The notes beneath the pieces were generated by a model. It saw only the letters and a list, made by a program, of their open reading frames with translations, was not told the origin of the DNA and searched no databases. Positions 9,051 to 19,012 of a stretch of 64,000 nt of DNA are shown here, in pieces (position 1 is the first letter of the stretch; the number at the start of each line of letters is the position of its first letter). The position numbers were made by a program, and so were the translations under genes. Origin of the DNA: an uncultured Clostridium sp. (lineage in GTDB: Bacteria; Bacillota; Clostridia; TANB77; CAG-508). The stretch is taken from the NCBI GenBank assembly GCA_947570695.1, contig CANOVB010000008.1, positions 1-64,000 of the forward strand. The letters are read 5' to 3'.

Positions 9051-11831
9051 ATGGGTATTTTAAATAAAATATTTGGTAACTATAGTGAAAAAGAAGTAAA
9101 AAGAGTTATGCCTATAGTAGAAAAAATAAATAGTTTAGAGCCAGAGTTAGAAAAATTAACAGATAAAGAACTAACAAATAAAACAGAGTTTTTTAAAGAA
9201 GAATTATCAAAAGGAAAAACTTTAGATGATATATTACCAGAAGCTTTTGCAGTAGTTAGAGAAGCTTCAAAAAGAGTGTTAGGAATGAGACATTTTGATG
9301 TTCAGTTAATAGGTGGTATCATATTACATCAAGGTAGAATTTCTGAAATGAAAACAGGTGAAGGAAAAACTTTAGTTGCTACATTACCTGTGTATTTAAA
9401 TGCATTAACAGGAAAAGGTGTTCATGTTGTTACAGTAAACGAATATTTGGCTAAAAGAGATAGTGAATGGATGGGAAAATTATATAGATTTTTAGGATTA
9501 TCAGTAGGGCTTATATATAGTAGGATGCCTCATATTGATAAACAAAACGCTTATAATTCAGATATTACTTATGGAACAAATAATGAGTTTGGATTTGATT
9601 ATTTAAGAGATAACATGGTAATACATAAAGAAGATATGGTACAAAGAGAATTAAATTATGCTATTGTCGACGAAATTGATAGTATATTAGTAGATGAGGC
9701 TCGTACTCCACTTATTATTTCAGGTAGAGCAAATAAATCTTCAGACTTATATAAACAAGCAGATAAATTTGTAAAAAACCTTAAAGCTAAAATTATAATT
9801 GAAGAAGACGTAAAAGATATAGACCAAGCACAAGACAATGAAAATTATGATTATATAGTTGATTTAAAAGCAAAATCTGCCACACTTACACAAAAAGGTA
9901 TAGAAAAAGCAGAAAGAGAATTTGGAATAGAGAATTTTAATGATATATCAAATACTGATTTAGTCCATAATGTTAATCAAGCATTAAAAGCTCATGGAAT
10001 TATGAAAAGAGATATTGATTATATCGTAAAAGATGGAGAAGTATTGATAGTTGACGAATTTACTGGTCGTATAATGTATGGAAGAAGATATAATGATGGG
10101 TTACATCAAGCTATAGAAGCCAAAGAAAATGTAAAAATCGCTGATGAATCTAAAACTCTAGCAACTATTACATTCCAAAATTATTTTAGAATGTACAACA
10201 AACTAGCAGGAATGACAGGTACTGCAATGACAGAAGAAGGTGAATTTAGAGAAATATATAATTTGGATGTTATTGAAATTCCTACTAATAAACCATTAAT
10301 AAGAAAAGATCAAACAGATATTATATATAAAAATGAAGCGGCAAAATTTAGAGCAGTTATAAATGATATAAAGATAAGCCATGAAAAAGGTCAACCAGTT
10401 TTAGTAGGTACAGTTTCAATAGAAAATTCTGAAAAAATAAGTAGTTTACTAAAAAAAGAGGGAATAGAACATGAAGTATTAAATGCTAAAAATCACGAGA
10501 AAGAAGCTGAAATTATTGCTCAAGCTGGTAAATATGGAGCAGTTACGATTGCAACTAATATGGCTGGTCGTGGTACTGACATTATGCTTGGTGGTAATAG
10601 TGAATATCTTGCAAAACAAGAAATGAGAAAATTAAAATATGATGAAAGCCTAATAGAGCAAGCTACAGCTTTTAATGAAACTGATGATAAAGATATTTTA
10701 GATGCAAGAAAAAAATTCAAAGAATTAGAAGATAAATATGATACAGAAATTAAAGATGAAAAACAAAAAGTAATAGAAGCTGGCGGATTAAAAATTATAG
10801 GAACAGAAAGACATGAATCAAGAAGAATTGATAATCAGCTTCGTGGACGTAGTGGTCGTCAAGGAGATCCTGGTGAAACAAGATTTTATTTAGGATTAGA
10901 TGATAACCTTCTAAAAATTTTTGGCGGAGACATGATCACAAGAATATTTGATAAAGGAAACTTACCAGAAGATTTACCTATAGAGGCAAAACTAATCTCA
11001 AAAACAATAGAAAATGCTCAAAGTAAAGTTGAAGGAAGAAACTTTTCTATAAGAAAACATATTTTAAGTTATGATGATGTTATGAATATTCAAAGAGATA
11101 TCATATATTCACAAAGAAGAAAAGTCCTTGATGGAGATAATATTAGAGATAATATTGTTGATATGATTGAATCTGCATGTGAAATGATTATAGACACATA
11201 TAGAGAAGATATAGATAATAATAAAGTAAATAAAGAAGCTCTATTAAATGAAATAAAAGTAGGTTTAAATGTAGAAGATGTAGAAAGCTTAAAATCAGAA
11301 CATTTAAATAGTAATGATATTTTAGAAGAGCTAAAACAAAAAACAATTAGCAATTACGAAGCAAAAGAAAAAGAATTTGCAAATGATATAAGAGAACTTG
11401 AAAGAGTTGTTTTATTAAAAGTCGTTGATGGCAAATGGATGGAACATATTGACAATATGGATGAATTAAAAAATGGAATAGGACTTCGTGCTTATGGTCA
11501 AAAAGATCCTGTTGTTCAATATAGATTTGAAGGCGGAGAAATGTTTGATGAAATGATTTCTCAAATAAAATTAGAAGTAGCAAAAATTATGCTTAATGTT
11601 GTTAAGGCAGGTTCTAATGTAAAAAGAGAATCAAGTGTAAATATAACAAATGCAAGTCTTGACAATTCAGCAGTTTCAGGGATGAATATTGAAGGAGAAA
11701 CAGCACCTAAAACAAATCAAACTGAGAAACCACAACCAGTAGTAAATGATGGTCCAAAAGTAGGAAGGAATGATCCTTGCCCATGTGGAAGTGGCAAAAA
11801 ATATAAAAATTGTTGTGGAAGAAACCAATAA
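9051..11831 (+). CDS. secA: Preprotein translocase ATPase SecA
   Basis: A 926-residue motor ATPase that drives proteins through SecYEG. Visible are Walker [15 protein letters not shown] (~100-113), the DEAD-like [19 protein letters not shown] (~206), the [11 protein letters not shown] switch region, [32 protein letters not shown], and a C-terminal zinc SEC-C motif [13 protein letters not shown]. It is full length. In many Firmicutes prfB follows secA directly; here about 3 kb of other genes intervene. Confidence 0.98.
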   Translation: MGILNKIFGNYSEKEVKRVMPIVEKINSLEPELEKLTDKELTNKTEFFKEELSKGKTLDDILPEAFAVVREASKRVLGMRHFDVQLIGGIILHQGRISEMKTGEGKTLVATLPVYLNALTGKGVHVVTVNEYLAKRDSEWMGKLYRFLGLSVGLIYSRMPHIDKQNAYNSDITYGTNNEFGFDYLRDNMVIHKEDMVQRELNYAIVDEIDSILVDEARTPLIISGRANKSSDLYKQADKFVKNLKAKIIIEEDVKDIDQAQDNENYDYIVDLKAKSATLTQKGIEKAEREFGIENFNDISNTDLVHNVNQALKAHGIMKRDIDYIVKDGEVLIVDEFTGRIMYGRRYNDGLHQAIEAKENVKIADESKTLATITFQNYFRMYNKLAGMTGTAMTEEGEFREIYNLDVIEIPTNKPLIRKDQTDIIYKNEAAKFRAVINDIKISHEKGQPVLVGTVSIENSEKISSLLKKEGIEHEVLNAKNHEKEAEIIAQAGKYGAVTIATNMAGRGTDIMLGGNSEYLAKQEMRKLKYDESLIEQATAFNETDDKDILDARKKFKELEDKYDTEIKDEKQKVIEAGGLKIIGTERHESRRIDNQLRGRSGRQGDPGETRFYLGLDDNLLKIFGGDMITRIFDKGNLPEDLPIEAKLISKTIENAQSKVEGRNFSIRKHILSYDDVMNIQRDIIYSQRRKVLDGDNIRDNIVDMIESACEMIIDTYREDIDNNKVNKEALLNEIKVGLNVEDVESLKSEHLNSNDILEELKQKTISNYEAKEKEFANDIRELERVVLLKVVDGKWMEHIDNMDELKNGIGLRAYGQKDPVVQYRFEGGEMFDEMISQIKLEVAKIMLNVVKAGSNVKRESSVNITNASLDNSAVSGMNIEGETAPKTNQTEKPQPVVNDGPKVGRNDPCPCGSGKKYKNCCGRNQ

Positions 11832-11867
11832 TGACAATGATTAAAGAAGTTAAAAGAAAATAATTTT

Positions 11868-12379
11868 ATGGTTAGGAGTAATATAATAGAAGAAAAATTT
11901 GCAAAACCAGCAATAGGCGCTATAGTAGAAAGAGTTATAAATGGTAAAAAACATATTATAATTCAGGAAAGATGGAAAGAAAAAGGAAATGAAACAAATG
12001 GGCAATATGAATTACCAGCAGGAAAAATAAGAGAATATGAAAGTGCTATGATACTGTAAGAAGAGAAGTGCTTGAAGAAACTGGATTAGAAGTTACTAAA
12101 ATATTGGGAGAAGATAAAATGATATATAGTAAAGATTTAGCAACTATAAATTTTATGCCGTTTTGTGTAACTCAAAATTTAAAGAATGCGTATTCCATAG
12201 TATGTAATCATTTTATATGTGAAGCAAAAGGAGAACCTATATCAGAAACTGATGAATCAAGAAATATTAGATGGATAGAAATTAGTGAATTATCAAAATT
12301 ATTAAAAAATAATAGAAGTAAATTTTTCATTATGAATGTAAATGCAATAGAAAAATATTTAAAATTAAATGATTTGTAA
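11868..12379 (+). pseudogene. NUDIX hydrolase split by a one-base deletion
   Basis: Two frames together make one ~170-residue NUDIX protein. The first (11868-12059) ends in the Nudix box (LPAGKIREYESA...), and the second begins in it (RREVLEETGLEV). Restoring one T near 12046 gives ...YDTVRREVLEETG and a continuous box, so a single-base deletion is the simplest cause. The gene starts 36 bp after secA and would be a housekeeping-type ADP-ribose/NTP hydrolase. It could be a true pseudogene or an assembly error. Confidence 0.8.
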
Positions 12380-12408
12380 TTCTATAAAACTTATAAATTG
12401 GAGTCAAA

Positions 12409-12735
12409 ATGAGTATATTTGATAAATATGTATTAAAAAAGGAAAACATACTGAAAAAAAGAATAGCAATAGATAGTTTATTATATGAAAAGTTAATGGA
12501 ATTATCTAATAATGTATATGATGCTTCTATAAATAAATTAGTTAACATTGCAATTATAGATCTAATTAAAACTAAAAATGTTAAACTTTATGAAAGACCA
12601 GAAAATGAAATTTCTGAACAACATAATTTTCTAATTAGAGAAAGTTCGTATATGGAATTAGAAAATTTAAAATCTAAATATAATATATCTATATACAAAT
12701 TGATAAATATCGCTATATATAATGCAATAAAATAA
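12409..12735 (+). CDS. Tandem ribbon-helix-helix-like protein
   Basis: A 108-residue protein made of two similar halves: KKRIAIDSLLYEKLMELSNN...INKLVNIAIIDLI (~16-57) and HNFLIRESSYMELENLKSKY...IYKLINIAIYNAI (~72-107). Each has a short strand followed by two helices, as in CopG/Arc-type DNA-binding domains, so one chain could form a whole RHH dimer. No toxin partner is adjacent. The start has a GGAG site, and a terminator follows. DNA binding is inferred from the pattern only. Confidence 0.5.
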   Translation: MSIFDKYVLKKENILKKRIAIDSLLYEKLMELSNNVYDASINKLVNIAIIDLIKTKNVKLYERPENEISEQHNFLIRESSYMELENLKSKYNISIYKLINIAIYNAIK

Positions 12736-12740
12736 AAGTA

Positions 12741-12780
12741 AAAAATAGTTTTAGTTCTAAATGAGCTTAAACTATTTTTT
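12741..12780 (+). terminator. Terminator after the RHH-like gene
   Basis: AAAAATAGTTT pairs with AAACTATTTTTT, ending in a T-run. Confidence 0.75.
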
Positions 12781-12946
12781 ATATTGTAGGAAATTACTCC
12801 GCAAATCCCATATTATAAAGCCTTCGGCAACAATTTACAGAAAAATTGTTATGCAATTTTCGCGGGCGAACAAAGACTAGCTACTTAAATACACTAAAAT
12901 GTTTGAGAATTTTAAAAGTGCTCTTTTGTTCTTTTATAGTGTAACA
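12779..12946 (+). repeat. Dispersed structured intergenic repeat, copy A
   Basis: A long copy, same orientation as copy D and opposite to copy B (43010-43171). Ordered blocks are TTATATTGTAGGAAATT, the imperfect complement ending ATATTATAAAG, CCTTCGGCAA, a second stem-loop, GAACAAAGAC, ACTTAAAT and CTCTTTTGTTCTTTTATAG. The GAACAAA and TTTGTTC ends are complementary, so three stem-loops can form. It lies just upstream of the CofE-like cassette promoter. Confidence 0.6.
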
Positions 12947-12954
12947 TAAAATAG

Positions 12955-12983
12955 TTTACAATAATTAGAATTTGTGATAAAAT
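12955..12983 (+). promoter_or_regulatory. Sigma-A promoter of the CofE-like cassette
   Basis: TTTACA (12955-12960) and TAAAAT (12978-12983) with a 17-bp spacer. The leader contains a small CAACC/GGGTTG stem. Confidence 0.75.
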
Positions 12984-13052
12984 ATACCTGCAACCTTGCC
13001 TTTGGGTTGTATAAAATTCTATACTATACTAAGTAATAGGAGGTAAAAAAAG

Positions 13053-14252
13053 GTGAGCACTATCAAACTTAATTCGGAACGGATTGGAAGGATGTCTGTT
13101 GGCATAAAAACCAGCATCATCCGGGAAGGAGACGATTTAAAAGAAATTGTAATCGACTCCTGCCTGAAAGCCGTGGGCGAGTTCCATGAGAAGGCTGTGA
13201 TTGGTGTAACTGAAGCGGTAGTTGCCATTGCTCAGGGAAATTTTGCCACTCCTGCAGATATTCAGCAGGAGATTGCAAGACTTTATCCTGGGCAGAGTGA
13301 ACTTACGCTGATGTACCCCATCCAGAGCCGAAACCGCTTCATGAACATCGCGCGTGCGATTGCCGAATCTGAGCAAATCGAAAAACTGAATATTGTCCTG
13401 TCTTATCCCTGCGACGAGGTGGGGAACCGCCTTGTGTCTGATGAACTACTTTGGCAAAAAGGAGTTGGAATTTATGAAGATTCCTTTTCTGCTGAAGAGT
13501 TCTGCCAAAAATTTGGAAGCCCCAAGCATCTCTTCACTGGTAAGAACTATATCAAAGAGTTTGAAGCAGCTTGCTGCGGAAAAGCTGAGATTATGCTTAC
13601 CAATGATATGGAACTGGTGGCAGATCTGTCCGACAATGTGCTTGTATGCACAATCAGGGAAGGGAGAAGGAGCTTTCAAAAGAGCTACATGAAATCCGCT
13701 CAGGCGTACGTACAGAGGAGAGTTTTCACTCTGGCCGATATTCTCTCAGTTCCCGTAAACGGGTCCGGCTACAGCCCTGAGTATGGGCTTTATGGCAGCA
13801 ACATGATGGCTGATGGAAAGCTGAAGCTGATGCCGAGAAACTGCAAAGAATTCGTGGAGGATATTCAAAACGAGATTTTACGCAGATACGGCGTGCATGT
13901 TGAGGTCATGGTCTATGGAGACGGAGCTTTCAAAGATCCTGTTGGGGAAATTTGGGAGCTGGCAGACCCTGTTGCATGCCTGGCGGCAACTTCTGGCCTC
14001 AAAGGAACACCCAAAGAAGTCAAGCTGAAGTATTTGGCGAGCAAGTATCCTGATAAGTCCCAGAAAGAACTTCAGGAAATTGTCGCCAAGGAAAAACAAG
14101 CACGACTTGCAACAGACAAAATCGACAGCGAGGCATCTTTGGGCACCACCCCGAGGCAACTGACTGATCTTTTTGCCTCGTGGGCTGACCTTACCACTGG
14201 AAGTGGAGACGAGCAGACCCCTGTGGTTTACTCTGTCGGTTTTTTGAAGTAA
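13053..14252 (+). CDS. CofE-like gamma-glutamyl ligase (high-GC cassette)
   Basis: A 399-residue protein resembling the coenzyme F420-0:L-glutamate ligase family as found in Lachnospiraceae-type Firmicutes: IIREGDDLKEIVIDSCLKAV (~24-43), then VIGVTEAVVAIAQGNF (~50-65), LSYPCDEVGNRLVS (~112-125) and a C-terminal MVYGDGAFKDPVGEIWELADP block. The start is GTG with AGGAGG 9 bp upstream. F420 is not expected in this host and no other F420 gene is present, so the real glutamyl acceptor may differ. High G+C, own promoter and terminator. Confidence 0.7.
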   Translation: MSTIKLNSERIGRMSVGIKTSIIREGDDLKEIVIDSCLKAVGEFHEKAVIGVTEAVVAIAQGNFATPADIQQEIARLYPGQSELTLMYPIQSRNRFMNIARAIAESEQIEKLNIVLSYPCDEVGNRLVSDELLWQKGVGIYEDSFSAEEFCQKFGSPKHLFTGKNYIKEFEAACCGKAEIMLTNDMELVADLSDNVLVCTIREGRRSFQKSYMKSAQAYVQRRVFTLADILSVPVNGSGYSPEYGLYGSNMMADGKLKLMPRNCKEFVEDIQNEILRRYGVHVEVMVYGDGAFKDPVGEIWELADPVACLAATSGLKGTPKEVKLKYLASKYPDKSQKELQEIVAKEKQARLATDKIDSEASLGTTPRQLTDLFASWADLTTGSGDEQTPVVYSVGFLK

Positions 14253-14287
14253 CCTTTTTTTAGGAAAATTGCTACTTGGCAGTTTCC

Positions 14288-14338
14288 CAAGAGCGGGGAG
14301 GGAGCACTTAGGTGCTTTCTCCTCGCTCTTGCTTTTTA
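14288..14338 (+). terminator. Terminator of the CofE-like cassette
   Basis: A long GC-rich stem, CAAGAGCGGGGAGGGAGCAC paired with its near complement ending CTCGCTCTTG, then CTTTTTATTTTT. Confidence 0.85.
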
Positions 14339-14430
14339 TTTTTATTTCGAAATAAGTATTGTATGAAAAAATAAAATAATATATAATATTAATATTAAAA
14401 TGAAATAAGTAATAAAAAGGGGATATAAAT

Positions 14431-14793
14431 ATGTTTAGTGTGTTTATGTGGATAGTAATAATTTTAGTAATTGCAGGAGTTGCTGGAGCAATTTATATGT
14501 TATATAAAATAATTTCTGAACAAAAAGAAATTGATTCAAAATATAAAGATATAGATGAATCTGAAAAAAAAGATATGAGAAAAGTAAAAAAATATGTACC
14601 AGAAAAAATTAATGAGAACAATTTCGATAGTTTGCTAGCAGAAGCAAAACATAATTCTTATGATCTAGAAGAATTAAAAAAGGCTATTCAAGATAATTTA
14701 AGAAATTATATAAAAAATGGTGATAGAGACAAAGCTAGAGCATGTAATGAACAATTACGTAAAATTGATTTAGCATTAAAGGAAGGAAATTAA
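14431..14793 (+). CDS. Small single-pass membrane protein, unknown
   Basis: A 120-residue protein with one N-terminal transmembrane helix (~5-28) and a charged, helical cytoplasmic tail rich in Lys, Glu and Asp. It has a GGGG-type ribosome site and ends one base before the prfB start, so the two are likely translated from one message. No family recognised. Confidence 0.7.
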   Translation: MFSVFMWIVIILVIAGVAGAIYMLYKIISEQKEIDSKYKDIDESEKKDMRKVKKYVPEKINENNFDSLLAEAKHNSYDLEELKKAIQDNLRNYIKNGDRDKARACNEQLRKIDLALKEGN

Positions 14794-14794
14794 T

Positions 14795-15901
14795 GTGTTA
14801 GAATTAGAAGAAAATCTTAGATTTTTAAAAGAACTAAAATTTAAATTAAATGATATAAAATCTTCTATGAAAATAGAAAATTTAAAAAGTGAATTAAAAG
14901 ATTTAGAACAACAATCATTAAAAGAAAACTTTTGGGAAGATCAAGAAAATTCAAGTGTAATTTTTTCTAAAATAAAAACTCTTCAAAAAAAGATAAATCT
15001 TTTTGAAGCTGCTTCAACTGAATTAGAGAATTTAATAGAAATGAATACTCTGTTAGAACAAGAAATAGACGAGGACTTAGTTAAAGAATTGCTTTCAAAT
15101 TCAAAAAAAATAAAACTCCTACTAGACAATTTAGAAATGCAAACATTATTTTCTGGCAAATATGATTCAAATAATGCAATTATTACTTTACATCCTGGTG
15201 CAGGAGGAACAGAGTCCCAAGATTGGGTACAAATGCTATATAGAATGTATGGAAAATGGACTAATTCAAATGGTTTTACGTTAAAAGAGTTAGATTATTT
15301 AGATGGTGAAGAAGCTGGAATAAAAAGTGTTACAGCATTAATTTCAGGTGAAAATGCTTATGGATATTTAAAAGGAGAAATGGGAGTACATAGACTAGTT
15401 AGAATTTCACCATTTGATAGTGGTGGAAGGAGACATACTTCATTTGCTTCTGTAGAAGTACTACCTGAAATAAAAGATGATGTAGAAGTAGAAATTAATT
15501 CAGATGATTTAAGAATAGATACATATAGAGCATCTGGAGCAGGAGGACAGCACATAAATAAAACAGATTCAGCTGTTCGTATTACACATATTCCAACAAA
15601 TATTGTAGTTTCTTGTCAATCAGAACGTTCACAAACTTTAAATAAAGAAACCGCAATGAGAATGCTTAAGTCTAAATTATTGGATTTAAAAGAAAAGGAA
15701 AATAAAGAAACAATATCAGAATTAAAAGGAGAACAAAAAGATATTGCTTGGGGAAGTCAAATACGTTCTTATGTTTTTTGTCCATATACATTAGTCAAAG
15801 ATCATAGGACTAATTATGAGGTAGGGAACATAGATGCTGTTATGAATGGAGAACTAAATGAATTTATGTTTGAATATTTAAAATTAATTATAAAAGATTA
15901 A
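14795..15901 (+). CDS. prfB: Peptide chain release factor 2, without frameshift site
   Basis: A 368-residue class I release factor recognising UGA and UAA. Visible are the SPF tripeptide in VRISPFDSGGRRHTSF and the catalytic GGQ in RASGAGGQHINKTDSAVRI. The start is GTG, one base after the upstream stop. The N-terminal ~25 residues are encoded in the same frame as the rest; the usual CUU-UGA programmed frameshift site after codon ~25 is absent, so the common autoregulation seems missing. Confidence 0.95.
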   Translation: MLELEENLRFLKELKFKLNDIKSSMKIENLKSELKDLEQQSLKENFWEDQENSSVIFSKIKTLQKKINLFEAASTELENLIEMNTLLEQEIDEDLVKELLSNSKKIKLLLDNLEMQTLFSGKYDSNNAIITLHPGAGGTESQDWVQMLYRMYGKWTNSNGFTLKELDYLDGEEAGIKSVTALISGENAYGYLKGEMGVHRLVRISPFDSGGRRHTSFASVEVLPEIKDDVEVEINSDDLRIDTYRASGAGGQHINKTDSAVRITHIPTNIVVSCQSERSQTLNKETAMRMLKSKLLDLKEKENKETISELKGEQKDIAWGSQIRSYVFCPYTLVKDHRTNYEVGNIDAVMNGELNEFMFEYLKLIIKD

Positions 15902-16005
15902 TTATGTTACAAAAATGAGAACTAAAATTAATAGGTAATATATTGAAAAAAGGAAACCTATATATTATAATTCAAATGATTTATTAAAATATTTTTGGAG
16001 GAATT

Positions 16006-16854
16006 ATGGAAGAAATAGATTTAAAAGAACTAATTTCAATGTTTTTAGAAAAGAAGTTCTTAATAATATTAGTTGTAATAGTTTTTGCAATGCTTGGTGC
16101 TATATATACATTAAAATTTGTAATTCCAGAATATCAATCAACAACAAGTTTAGTTTTAGTACAAGTTGCAGGAGAAAATACTAAAAATGAGGGCACAATT
16201 ACTACTACTGATATAGCAATTAATACTAAATTGGTTGCTAACTATAAAGATATTGCAAAAAGTAGAACTGTTGCAAAAAAAGTAGCTGAAAACTTAAATA
16301 TGAACATTGGTATAGAAACAATACAAAATAGTATTTCTGTTTCTTCTACTTCAGATACAGAGGTTATAAGAATTACTGTAACACATACTGATCCTCAACT
16401 TGCATGTAAAATAGCAAATGAAACAGCTAATGTCTTAACAGAAAGAGTTAAAGAAATATATAAAACAAGCAATTTATATGTTGTAGATGTAGCAGAAGTT
16501 AATACTACACCATGTAACATACATCTTTTCAAAAATATAGCAATATTTGGATTTGTTGGAGGCATCATAGTTGTTGTATACATAATTTTAATTAATATGT
16601 TAGATACAACAGTTAAAACAGATACAGATATTGAAAGAGCTTTACAATTACCAGTATTAGCATCAATAATGCAAACAGATGAAAATGGTAAGAAAAAGCA
16701 CAAATCTTCATCTGTAAAAAGACGAGGTAAAGTAAGAACAGAGATAAGAAATGATGTTAAAATACCATATTCTTATGAAGATTTAATAAAAAAAGAAACT
16801 GCTACTGGAAACACACCAAAAAGAACAATTAGAAGAAAGGACGGAAATAAATAA
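16006..16854 (+). CDS. cpsC: Capsular polysaccharide co-polymerase (Wzz/CpsC family)
   Basis: A 282-residue polysaccharide chain-length protein with two transmembrane helices: one near residues 17-38, and one at ~180-200 (IAIFGFVGGIIVVVYIILIN). An extracytoplasmic domain lies between them. The N-terminus MEEIDLKELISMFLEKK is typical of Gram-positive Wzz proteins, which activate the partner BY-kinase CpsD. The stop codon overlaps the cpsD start by one base. The C-terminal tail is long, basic and Ser/Thr-rich. Confidence 0.88.
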   Translation: MEEIDLKELISMFLEKKFLIILVVIVFAMLGAIYTLKFVIPEYQSTTSLVLVQVAGENTKNEGTITTTDIAINTKLVANYKDIAKSRTVAKKVAENLNMNIGIETIQNSISVSSTSDTEVIRITVTHTDPQLACKIANETANVLTERVKEIYKTSNLYVVDVAEVNTTPCNIHLFKNIAIFGFVGGIIVVVYIILINMLDTTVKTDTDIERALQLPVLASIMQTDENGKKKHKSSSVKRRGKVRTEIRNDVKIPYSYEDLIKKETATGNTPKRTIRRKDGNK

Positions 16855-17582
16855 TGAAAAATGAAATAATTGTACTTGAAAATCCAAAATCTCCAGAAGC
16901 AGAAATGTTTAGGAATTTAAGAACAAATATACAATTTATGAATGCAGACTCAGAAAAAAAGGTTATGCTTATAACTAGTACAATACCTGGTGAAGGAAAA
17001 AGCTATGTATCAGCCAATTTAGCTACTGCTTTTGCTCAAATTGATAAAAAAGTTTTGATAATAGATACAGATATGAGAAAAGGACGTCAATATAGTTTAT
17101 TTAATTTACGTCCTAGACCAGGATTGTCAAATTTCTTATCTGGAGTTGTTGACCAAGATTTTATTGGAGAAAAAGAAAATATTGAAAACTACATACAAAA
17201 AACAGATGTGGAAAATCTTTATTTAATTGCAGCAGGTAGTGTACCACCAAACCCTTCTGAGTTGCTTGTTTCAAATAAAATGGAAACAATAATAGATAAT
17301 CTAATCGATAAATTCGATATTATAATCTTTGATGCACCACCTTGCTTAATAGTTGCAGATGCTTTAATAGTTGCAAGACTTGTAGATTTTAATATCCTAG
17401 TATCAGCACAAAATATAACCAAATTAGAAGAATTAAATAAAGCAAAAATTGCGATTGAAAATGTTGGCGGAAAGGTAGCTGGTGTTATATTAAATAAGGT
17501 ACAAACAACTACTAAACGTTATGAAGACTCATATTATTATGGTGAGAGATTATCGAATATAAAGCCAAAACAAAGAAAATAA
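16854..17582 (+). CDS. cpsD: Tyrosine-protein kinase of the CpsD/YwqD type
   Basis: A 242-residue cytoplasmic BY-kinase. Walker A is in TSTIPGEGKSYVSANLATAF (~40-59), Walker A' in VLIIDTDMRKG (~63-73) and Walker B in DIIIFDAPPCLIVADA (~157-172). The C-terminus carries a Tyr cluster (RYEDSYYYGERL), the usual autophosphorylation tail. It is translationally coupled to cpsC and works with CpsB in controlling polysaccharide export. Confidence 0.92.
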   Translation: MKNEIIVLENPKSPEAEMFRNLRTNIQFMNADSEKKVMLITSTIPGEGKSYVSANLATAFAQIDKKVLIIDTDMRKGRQYSLFNLRPRPGLSNFLSGVVDQDFIGEKENIENYIQKTDVENLYLIAAGSVPPNPSELLVSNKMETIIDNLIDKFDIIIFDAPPCLIVADALIVARLVDFNILVSAQNITKLEELNKAKIAIENVGGKVAGVILNKVQTTTKRYEDSYYYGERLSNIKPKQRK

Positions 17583-17636
17583 TATATTTGCAATTTCTTT
17601 AAAAATAAAGTCAAACTAATGAAAGGAATATAATTT

Positions 17637-18341
17637 ATGATAGATTTTCATTCACATATATTGCCTGGAATTGATGATGGATCTAGGAATATGCAAGAAA
17701 CAAAAAGATTAATATTGGAAGCAAAAGATGCTGGTTTTGATAAAATAGTTTCAACCTCGCATTATGCTATTGATTGTTACGAAACTCCAGAATATAAAAG
17801 GAAAGAATTAATAGAAGAATTAAATAGTGAAGAAAAATATCCAAAAATATTTTTAGGGAGTGAAATATTTTTAACGTATAATATTTTAGATTTATTAAAA
17901 GAATATAAAGCGTCTACAATAAATGAAACTAATTATATTCTTTTTGAATTACCTTTAAGAACTTATTTTCCTAATTTAAAAGATATAATATATAAATTAA
18001 AAGAAAATGAATATAGATTAATACTTGCTCATCCAGAAAGATATCTTTCTATCCAGAAAGATTTTGAATTATTATATGATCTAAGTGATTTGGGAGTATT
18101 ATTTCAATGCAACTATGGAAGCATTTTAGGAAATTACGGATTAGCTGCAAAATTTACTTTAAAAAGAATGCTGAAAGAGGAATTAGTAAGCTTTTTAGGT
18201 TCTGATGTTCATAGAGAAAGTACTATATATAAACAAATTCCTAAAGCTATAAAAAAACTTACTAAATTTATTTCCGAAGAATATTTGGAAGATTTAACTT
18301 CAAATAATGCTGAAATCATATTAAATGGAGAAAATTTGTAA
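17637..18341 (+). CDS. cpsB: PHP-type tyrosine phosphatase CpsB/YwqE
   Basis: A 234-residue PHP-domain phosphatase that dephosphorylates the BY-kinase. Metal-binding motifs are visible: MIDFHSHILPGIDDGS (2-17), STSHYAI (~40), LAHPERY (~130) and LGSDVHRES (~190). It begins 54 bp after cpsD with a GAAAGG site and completes the cpsC-cpsD-cpsB regulatory trio. No glycosyltransferase genes follow in this window. Confidence 0.92.
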   Translation: MIDFHSHILPGIDDGSRNMQETKRLILEAKDAGFDKIVSTSHYAIDCYETPEYKRKELIEELNSEEKYPKIFLGSEIFLTYNILDLLKEYKASTINETNYILFELPLRTYFPNLKDIIYKLKENEYRLILAHPERYLSIQKDFELLYDLSDLGVLFQCNYGSILGNYGLAAKFTLKRMLKEELVSFLGSDVHRESTIYKQIPKAIKKLTKFISEEYLEDLTSNNAEIILNGENL

Positions 18342-18353
18342 AATATATTTATG

Positions 18354-18390
18354 AAATGACATATTTATTTAGAAAAATATGTCATTTTTT
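18354..18390 (+). terminator. Terminator of the cps trio
   Basis: AAATGACATATTT pairs with AAATATGTCATTTTTT, just after cpsB. Confidence 0.8.
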
Positions 18391-18463
18391 GTAAAATATT
18401 GACCTTTAAAGTTTTTTTTGTTAGAATTAGTAATAGATAAACCATCTATTGGAGGTGAGTAAT

Positions 18464-18598
18464 ATGGCAAGTCAAGAATGTCAATATTGTTATTACTGGA
18501 AGGGTGATCATACTACATCAAAGGCTGATTGCGATAAAACAGGAAGATATAAAAGATATAATGATGATTGTGATTGCGGAAAATTTGCAAAGAAATAG
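18464..18598 (+). CDS. 44-aa Cys/Tyr-rich small protein
   Basis: A short frame starting MASQECQYCYYWKG and ending in DDCDCGKFAKK. Five cysteines sit as CxxC, a single Cys and CxC, with His and Asp between, suggesting metal binding. A strong GGAGGTGAG site precedes the ATG and a hairpin terminator follows within a few bases, so it is a convincing small gene. The family is not recognised; similar small Cys-rich proteins occur in Clostridia. Confidence 0.7.
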   Translation: MASQECQYCYYWKGDHTTSKADCDKTGRYKRYNDDCDCGKFAKK

Positions 18599-18602
18599 AA
18601 AT

Positions 18603-18634
18603 AAAGCACTTCAAGTCAAGAAGTGCTTTTCTTT
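18603..18634 (+). terminator. Terminator after the Cys-rich small gene
   Basis: AAAGCACTT pairs with AAGTGCTTTT. Confidence 0.85.
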
Positions 18635-18783
18635 TTATTTGTTACATTTAATACAGCTCTACATGCCAAATTACTGATACCATTAAGCTTTAGTAATTGC
18701 TATATACGTATGCAATCGATATTTAAATATTGATATTATTTAATTTATGCACAAGTATTTATTTGTAAAAGGAGAGATATTCT

Positions 18784-18861
18784 ATGCTTCTTATAAAAAG
18801 CTTTAAGAATATTATAAATTCATTTGTAATTAAAAAAATTATATGTTATAATTTTTTTTGA
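18784..18861 (+). CDS. Possible 25-aa peptide upstream of aspartokinase
   Basis: A short hydrophobic and basic frame starting MLLIKSFKNI, with AAGGAGAGAT at good spacing. It lies in the ~410-bp gap before the aspartokinase gene. It might be a leader peptide, but it contains no run of Lys, Thr or Met codons that would suggest attenuation. The rest of the gap is AT-rich, with no riboswitch recognised. Confidence 0.25.
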   Translation: MLLIKSFKNIINSFVIKKIICYNFF

Positions 18862-19012
18862 AATTCATAAATTTTTTTGTAATAAGCACTAATTTTATTT
18901 TAAAAAATATAATAATATTAGATATGATTACAATATTTTTGAATTATTTATATATATAGTAATTTTTAAATTTAAAATTTACTATGATTAATTAAATAAA
19001 GAGGTACAACAA

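Noticed and set aside
11868..12379. Programmed frameshifting in the NUDIX gene
   Set aside because: No slippery heptamer at the junction, and the break lies inside the conserved Nudix box.
13053..14252. F420 biosynthesis pathway
   Set aside because: Only the CofE-like gene is present; no CofC, CofD, CofG or CofH genes in the window.
18599..19012. Lysine riboswitch upstream of aspartokinase
   Set aside because: No L-box core or paired stems found; the leader is nearly all A and T.
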